This document shows, piece after piece, positions 52,690-53,182 of a stretch of DNA of 53,182 bases. Origin of the DNA: Chara braunii (Eukaryota; Streptophyta; Charophyceae; Charales; Characeae); contig BFEA01000281.1 in assembly GCA_003427395.1 (NCBI GenBank), forward strand, positions 310,232 through 363,413, given 5' to 3'. A model generated the notes under the pieces. That model did no database searches and was not told where the DNA came from. It saw nothing but the letters and a program-made list of their open reading frames with translations. Position numbers and translations under genes: made by a program. The first letter of the stretch is position 1. Each line of letters begins with the position of its first letter.

Positions 52690-53182
52690 GTCATTTCGCC
52701 GAATGTCTTAATCGATAGTGTGAATTTCAGGACCGAATTCGACATGTGATAGGAATGATGATAAGAGGGGAGTGAGGGGAACGACTGATTTAGGAAGAGG
52801 AACGAAGAGATACAGGCAGGACAGAGAGGGAGAGGAGCGCTAGAGCAAGGGAGCGAACCGACCGGAGGATCCGGCGGGGTCAACGGTGGAGGGAAGAGAG
52901 CCGTCACAGACAGGGAGGGTGACGAACGGCGGGACGCCAAACGGAGCGACTCTCGAAAGGGAGCAATTGCGCGAGACGCAGAAGGACAACCGACACACAA
53001 ACGACGAAGATCCGGAAGTGAGGGAAACGACTGATCAAGGAAGCGGAGCGGGGAGATATAGGCAGGACATCGAGGGAAAGAGCGATGACGGCGTCGGAAA
53101 CAAGCTCCTAACAAGCCTGGCCAGGCATAGGGGTGATCATCGTCTCCGATTGCCACCTGTCACTCCCCTCCCCGCCTCCCCC
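52690..53182. repeat. Purine-rich repeat relics, no gene
   Basis: GTGAGGG.AACGACTGAT with GGAAG.GGA.CG..GAGATA and AGGCAGGACA occurs near 52771 and 53019. The 161-residue minus frame across it reflects composition and has no motif. Confidence 0.5.

Noticed and set aside
52671-53156. 161-residue minus ORF at the window end
   Set aside because: Low-complexity Ser/Pro/Arg composition across purine-rich repeats, no motif, and it changes between the repeated units.

Overview
The window is repeat-dominated nuclear DNA of a eukaryote. I see no complete, convincing host gene, no rRNA, no intact tRNA and no CRISPR array. It holds plant-type LINEs (AP-endonuclease, reverse transcriptase, zf-RVT C-terminus), a Ty3/gypsy element, long GA/CT microsatellites, many poly-A tails, foldback elements and tRNA-like retroposon heads. 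This suits a large streptophyte genome. The gypsy and LINE proteins remind me of a charophycean alga such as Chara, but that is recollection and not proof.

Layout. 0-3.4 kb: GA/CT microsatellites alternating with a roughly 90 bp foldback unit. 0.58-1.84 kb: unrecognised open frames, possibly decayed exons. 4.0-5.1 kb: LINE L1 fragment (minus). 5.5-17 kb: gene-free DNA with solo LINE tails, foldback elements, tandem repeats and poly-A tracts. 17.15-25.07 kb: LINE L2 (minus), split by a nested LINE copy (L3) and by a tandem repeat plus SINE-like unit. 25.1-33.6 kb: gypsy gag-pol remnant (plus), with about 1 kb inverted inside protease/RT and a 2.7 kb insertion in RNase H. 33.6-36.3 kb: its probable 3' end and GC-rich degenerate tandem arrays. 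36.65-38.74 kb: ORF1-like region L6 of a different LINE (minus). 40-43.3 kb: solo tails, a 490 bp inverted-repeat element and a tRNA-like SINE head. 43.30-43.77 kb: 5'-truncated LINE L4 with a 15 bp target-site duplication. 44.57 kb: a Nextera mate-pair junction adapter left in the assembly. 44.6-51.2 kb: LINE L5 (minus), nearly full length but frameshifted. 51.5-53.2 kb: a 580 bp tandem duplication upstream of L5.

The unifying observation is that a short sequence scattered over the window is the 3' UTR of this LINE family. It starts GGGACGCTGGACCC and ends near GATGGAGC, and it is followed by a hairpin and then poly-A. It follows the ORF2 C-terminus in L2, L3, L4 and L5 and also occurs alone. 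The hairpin stem differs in sequence between copies but stays paired, while a 9 nt loop near CTCTTATCA is kept. This suggests a structured RNA signal used by the LINE reverse transcriptase.

Assembly quality needs caution. Besides the adapter, two single-n positions (2329, 17695) are each flanked by exact direct copies of the same sequence, as expected for unmerged contig overlaps.
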